A stretch of 15,560 nucleotides of DNA from the NCBI RefSeq assembly GCF_039539605.1, contig NZ_BAABDL010000145.1, positions 1 to 15,560 on the forward strand, written 5' to 3'. Under the pieces are notes generated by a model that saw only the letters and a list, made by a program, of their open reading frames with translations, did not search any database and had not been told where the DNA came from. The position numbers were made by a program, and so were the translations under genes. The DNA comes from Amphibacillus indicireducens. Its GTDB lineage: Bacteria; Bacillota; Bacilli; Bacillales; Amphibacillaceae. How positions within the stretch are numbered: the stretch's first letter is position 1; each line of letters starts with the position of its first letter. Below are positions 12,143 to 15,560 of this stretch, piece by piece.

Positions 12143-13348
12143 ATGATGGATACTATTGAAGCTTTGATAAGGAGTGCCACTTTACATTTAGATGATTTGG
12201 GTTACGCTGAAGGAACAAAAATTCGCTATAAGGGGTGTTGGAATCGCTTCAAAAAATATGCCAATTTGAAAAATGTTCAGGATTTTTCTCTTGAATTTGG
12301 TTATAAGTTTTTGGCAGATCACTATAGAGTCGATTTTGATCTTACATTAACACATTTTCAAAGGTTTACTGTCCGCTGCATTAAAGTATTGAATGAATTT
12401 TCTGAAGACAAACCATATATTCAATGCTATCAACGGAAAGGGCTTCAAGTTCCCGACTGTTTCTTTGATCTTCTTATGAATTATATCGAAAACCTTCAAA
12501 TTTCCGGCTTGGCATCTCGAACCATTCAGGGAAAGCGAATTACCTTAACGCAATTTCTTTGTTTCCTTGAAACAAATGGGATTAATGAGATTTCAAAGGT
12601 ACAACCGCAAATTGTTTTGAGATATATTGAATTATTAGTGGATTATGCGACCTCTACTGCGGCTACTATTTTGTTTACCTTGAGAGACTTCTTTAATTTT
12701 ATCAGTGTAAATAATTATAACGGCTACCATTTAACTCGACTTTTCCCAGTGATTCGATCAAATAAGTTTGAAAGACTACCATCTTACTATACAGTTGAGG
12801 AAATCCGAGATGTACTTGCTAGTGTGGATCGAAGTACAACGATTGGTCGGCGTGATTACCTTGTTTTGGTATTGGCTATTCAGTTTGGGTTACGCGCAGG
12901 AGACATCAGAAAATTGAAACTAGATGATATTAAATGGCACATAGATAAGATTGAATTTATTCAAGAGAAAACGAAGAATCCCCTGCAACTGCCATTGAGT
13001 GATAATGTAAAATATGCATTGATTGATTATTTAAAGAATAGCCGACCACTATCTGATGATCCTCATATTTTCCTTAGGCAACGGGCACCTTATAGGTGTT
13101 TTGTAAAAGGGAATGTATTTTGGAGCATCATTAATAAATATTTAAATTTGGCTAAAATTGAGACAAAAGACAGAAAACAGGGCCTTCATGCAATGAGGCA
13201 TAGTTTGGCTAGTAACCTTCTAATAGGCAATACACCTTTGCCGATTATTACTGGGATTCTGGGACATGAGAATTCAAATACGACCAAAATGTATCTTTGT
13301 ATAGATATCGAACAGCTCCGTACCGTAGGTTTGGAGGTGCCTTTATGA
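12143..13348 (+). CDS. RIT tyrosine recombinase A (401 aa)
   Basis: A tyrosine site-specific recombinase that would cut and exchange strands at the element ends. Catalytic residues are visible: R251 (FGLRAGDIRKLKL), H349-x-x-R352 (LHAMRHSLASNLL), H375 (ILGHENSNTTKMY) and nucleophile Y384. The N-terminal 110 residues and the SAM-like core-binding region (about 115-190, SGLASRTIQGKRITLTQFL) precede the catalytic domain. Its TGA overlaps the next gene's ATG by 3 nt. All motifs are intact. The RIT trio is thought to act together, with each recombinase contributing, although the mechanism is not established. Confidence 0.9.
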   Translation: MMDTIEALIRSATLHLDDLGYAEGTKIRYKGCWNRFKKYANLKNVQDFSLEFGYKFLADHYRVDFDLTLTHFQRFTVRCIKVLNEFSEDKPYIQCYQRKGLQVPDCFFDLLMNYIENLQISGLASRTIQGKRITLTQFLCFLETNGINEISKVQPQIVLRYIELLVDYATSTAATILFTLRDFFNFISVNNYNGYHLTRLFPVIRSNKFERLPSYYTVEEIRDVLASVDRSTTIGRRDYLVLVLAIQFGLRAGDIRKLKLDDIKWHIDKIEFIQEKTKNPLQLPLSDNVKYALIDYLKNSRPLSDDPHIFLRQRAPYRCFVKGNVFWSIINKYLNLAKIETKDRKQGLHAMRHSLASNLLIGNTPLPIITGILGHENSNTTKMYLCIDIEQLRTVGLEVPL

Positions 13349-14334
13349 TAAACAAAGAGAAGGAGTATATTTTTGATGGACCATTTGCTGAATATTGCTC
13401 AATGTATGTCGATTATAAAAAAGGAATGGGCTACAAATTTCAGACATCATCCTACTATCGGTTAAGACAGATTGATAATTACTTTAAAAAGTATGAACTT
13501 AAGCAACAGTTGCTCACCCAAAAGATGGTGGATGATTATGTGAGTAGAAGAGGGAATGAATCTCCTAAAACGCAACATCAAAGGATGAGTACTATCCGAC
13601 AGTTTGCACTTTTCATGAATACGTTGGGTTTCAATTTTTATATTTTCCCACAAACTGAGTTCGTTAAAAAAATAAATGACTATGTCCCGTACATTTTCAC
13701 ACACGAATAAATGTCAAAAATATGGTTAATTGTTGATGATTTGAATTATTCACCGAGGAGTAAAAATGCGCATTTCATTTATCCAATGCTCTTACGAATG
13801 GTGTACGGATGTGGATTACGAATCAATGAAGCACTGACTTTACAAAAAACGAATCTCAATTTAAACAATGGAATTGTCACTGTAAAAAAGGCAAAAAATA
13901 ATACAACTCGAATGATTCCAATGTCAGAGTCTTTAACGGTTTATTGTCGTTATTATGTCAAAAAAATGGTGTTTGATATGGACAAAGAAGGCTATTTTTA
14001 TCCTGCACCAGATGGTCAAAAATACAATAGTGGATCAATTTTATGTGGTTTTAGGAAAGTATTACGTGAAGCTGGAATAATTGCTAGCGATTCTACGAAT
14101 CCAAGAGTACATGACTTACGTCATACCTTTGCCGTTCATTCTTTAGAAAAAATGGTAAGTGAGGGACAGGATATTTATTGCACACTTCCAATATTACAGA
14201 CATATATGGGGCATCGAGATGTCGAAAGTACAGAAAAGTATCTAAGGCTAACAAGTGACGCCTACAGTAATATCCTTAACTCAACTACGACAATGTATCA
14301 CGACGTTTTCCCGGAGGTGCGAGAAGATGAATAA
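13345..14334 (+). pseudogene. RIT tyrosine recombinase B, split by an in-frame TAA
   Basis: ATG 13345 (GGAGGTG site, overlapping the previous stop) opens a 330-codon frame with a TAA at codon 122 (13708-13710). The N-terminal part (residues 1-121) is a core-binding SAM-like domain. The remainder carries the catalytic domain: R near 159 (GCGLRINEALTLQ), HDLRH (HxxR) and MGHRDVESTEKYL with the terminal Tyr. The frame is the same on both sides, so it is a point nonsense mutation; CAA to TAA by one transition would restore it (HEQMSKIW). An ATG follows the stop directly and might allow reinitiation to make the separate 207-residue catalytic part. Confidence 0.85.
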
Positions 14335-15343
14335 GTATAGTTTAGGAAAATACTTATCCGATTACTTTCTTAGATATATCCCTTCAAGAATGAATTATAG
14401 TGACAATACTATCAAAGCATATCGGGATACATTCACTGTCTTTTTTAGATATTGCATGGAAGTGCTTCATCTGAGGATAGAAAAGTTGAGTATCACAGAT
14501 ATAAACAAAGATCTTATTGAGAATTTCTTGAATTGGTTGGTAAACGAAAAGGAATATTCCCTTAGAACGCGGAATCAAAGACTTGCTGCGCTTCAGTCCT
14601 TCTTCCGTTTTCTACAAATTGAAGCTCCCGAATACCTAGATGTATGCAATACCATACTTTCTATAAAGTCCAAAAAGGTCCCAAATACAGACATGACTTA
14701 CTTATCAATCCCAGCAATTAAAAAGCTCTTGGCTACCCCAAAAAGTAAGACAAAAGAAGGCAAACGCGATTTGGCCATTTTAACACTACTATATGATACA
14801 GGAGCGAGAGTTCAAGAGATTATAGATTTGAATCTTTGTGATTTGAAGTTGTCTCCGCCGGCAACTGTGAAGCTTTTGGGTAAAGGACAAAAAGTCCGTA
14901 TCATACCAATAATGCCACAGACAACGAAAATAATAAATACTTATATGAACAATTACCAACTGACTGATAAGTGCAACCTTGCGGTTCCGGTTTTCTTTAA
15001 TAAGCAAAGAAATAAACTGAGTCGTGCTGGCATCACTTATATCCTAAAAAAGTATTTTGAAGAAGCACGCAAGGAAAATTATATTCTTTTTCCATCCAAA
15101 ATTTCACCTCATTCCCTGAGGCATAGTAAAGCGATGCATTTACTGGAAGGAAACGTTAATTTGATTTATATTCGGGACTTCTTAGGTCATGCATCCGTTT
15201 CAACAACGGAGATTTATGCAAAGTCTAATCCAGAATTGAAGCGTAAAGCAATCGAGGAAGCGAGCAGCAATGTGCTTCCACAAGAAACGTTGACCGCAAA
15301 TGATAAAGAAGTTCTATTAGATTGGTTAAAAGAGCTTATTTAG
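14327..15343 (+). CDS. RIT tyrosine recombinase C (338 aa)
   Basis: The third recombinase starts at ATG 14327, with GGAGG 9 nt upstream, and overlaps the end of gene B by 8 nt. An upstream in-frame ATG at 14255 would add 24 residues inside gene B and has no ribosome binding site. Catalytic residues: R161 (YDTGARVQEIIDL), H262-x-x-R265 (SPHSLRHSKAMHLL), H288 (FLGHASVSTTEIY) and Y297. The N-terminal 100 residues form the core-binding domain (NTIKAYRDTFTVFFRYCMEV). Motifs are intact and the gene fills the element up to its right repeat. Confidence 0.9.
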   Translation: MNKYSLGKYLSDYFLRYIPSRMNYSDNTIKAYRDTFTVFFRYCMEVLHLRIEKLSITDINKDLIENFLNWLVNEKEYSLRTRNQRLAALQSFFRFLQIEAPEYLDVCNTILSIKSKKVPNTDMTYLSIPAIKKLLATPKSKTKEGKRDLAILTLLYDTGARVQEIIDLNLCDLKLSPPATVKLLGKGQKVRIIPIMPQTTKIINTYMNNYQLTDKCNLAVPVFFNKQRNKLSRAGITYILKKYFEEARKENYILFPSKISPHSLRHSKAMHLLEGNVNLIYIRDFLGHASVSTTEIYAKSNPELKRKAIEEASSNVLPQETLTANDKEVLLDWLKELI

Positions 15344-15379
15344 AGGTAACAACAGCTGAGAATCACCAGTCATTTTTTA

Positions 15380-15467
15380 TTATGTAAAGTTATTTTTTTT
15401 AATAGGCGTTGAAATCGCTGTTTCAGCGTCTGACTTTGCATATTAAATTACTTTTCATAAGATGAAT
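15380..15467 (+). repeat. Right terminal inverted repeat of the RIT element
   Basis: Partner of 12022-12110. Contains TTATGTAAAGTT (15380-15391) and the 42-nt outer block (15426-15467). Confidence 0.8.
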
Positions 15468-15486
15468 TATGGATAGCTTTTCATAA
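15451..15486. repeat. Duplicated RIT terminus: two CTTTTCATAA copies
   Basis: CTTTTCATAA at 15451-15460 and 15477-15486, separated by GATGAATTATGGATAG. The first 7 bases of the separator (GATGAAT) equal the istB target. It may be a relic of an earlier target site, or a normal accessory motif of the end. Confidence 0.6.
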
Positions 15487-15487
15487 C

Positions 15488-15560
15488 TCATCAATAACTA
15501 GCAGGCTATAATTTGAGAATTTTGTGATGAGGTTGGTTACACCTTTAGGTTTAAGTGTCG
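15488..15560 (-). pseudogene. istB: istB, part upstream of the RIT insertion (runs off the right edge)
   Basis: On the minus strand the frame from 15558 reads TLKPKGVTNLITKFSNYSLL then VID up to the RIT border, i.e. the stretch leading into Walker B of IstB. Joined to 12028 downward it gives SLLVIDEWLLDDL. The remainder of istB and istA should lie to the right of the window. Confidence 0.75.

Larger units (their letters stand above)
12029..15487 (+). mobile_element. Recombinase-in-trio (RIT) element inserted in istB
   Basis: Three overlapping tyrosine recombinase genes in one direction lie between inverted repeats. The ends match at 40 of 42 positions (12022-12063 against 15426-15467), and homology continues inward to a second perfect 12-bp block, AACTTTACATAA (12099-12110 and 15380-15391). 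TCATC lies at both borders (12024-12028 and 15488-15492), and istB rejoins across them. Gene trio, sizes and long subterminal repeats are those of RIT elements. The right border carries an extra 27 bp that ends in a second CTTTTCATAA (15477-15486), so its precise end is uncertain between 15460 and 15487. Confidence 0.85.

Noticed and set aside
13297..13344. An upstream start for RIT gene B
   Set aside because: It lies inside gene A with no ribosome binding site; ATG 13345 has GGAGGTG and the typical stop/start overlap.
12143..15343. Tn554-type transposon (TnpA, TnpB, TnpC)
   Set aside because: Tn554 TnpB is much longer, and TnpC is a small non-recombinase; here all three are tyrosine recombinases of 330-400 residues with long terminal repeats, which fits RIT elements.
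1..15560. CRISPR array, tRNA or rRNA genes
   Set aside because: No regularly spaced direct repeats and no recognisable tRNA or rRNA sequence were seen; the only phased repeat is the three-copy IS21 end.

Overview
The window looks like accessory DNA of a low-GC Gram-positive bacterium (Bacillota). Evidence is the AT-rich sequence, strong AGGAGG-type ribosome binding sites, near-consensus sigma-A promoters and Bacillales-type insertion sequences. I cannot fix the genus. A sodium/bicarbonate transporter of the SbtA family would suit a halophilic or alkaliphilic host, but that is inference.

Layout. (1) 1-400: 5' end of an IS1380-type transposase, minus strand, running off the left edge. (2) 541-2026: a complete IS4-group element with 21-bp inverted repeats and a near-perfect 9-bp target repeat. 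(3) 2049-4951: a probable inorganic-carbon operon consisting of a DUF2294 protein with an apparent ATA start, a structured RNA/terminator, the bicarbonate transporter sbtA, the PII-like regulator sbtB, and the first 221 codons of a DUF6671 gene. (4) 4952-10998: a 6,047-bp insertion that splits the DUF6671 gene. It starts and ends with IS1182-type terminal sequences, is flanked by the 7-bp direct repeat AGAATAT, and carries a two-gene ABC transporter, scraps of a further gene, an IS240-like DDE element with zinc ribbons, and a full IS1182-type element. (5) 10999-11213: the missing zinc-ribbon C-terminus of DUF6671, in frame with the first part once the insertion and one target copy are removed. 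(6) 11382-11669: a short DUF6431-like zinc-binding ORF of the kind found with transposons, apparently cut by an IS21-type element. (7) 11689-15560: an IS21-type element whose istB gene is itself split by a recombinase-in-trio (RIT) element at 12029-15487. The RIT element has three overlapping tyrosine recombinase genes, the middle one broken by an in-frame TAA.

How the genes work together. DUF2294 proteins (B. subtilis YbcI) occur beside the DabAB-type inorganic carbon uptake genes, and SbtA/SbtB are a known bicarbonate transporter/regulator pair. DUF2294, sbtA, sbtB and DUF6671 therefore plausibly formed one inorganic-carbon module, now damaged at its last gene. Everything else is a nested pile of at least six mobile elements. 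The most informative points are the reconstructable 6-kb passenger-carrying insertion, the carbon operon with its ATA start and structured leader, and the RIT element inside istB.
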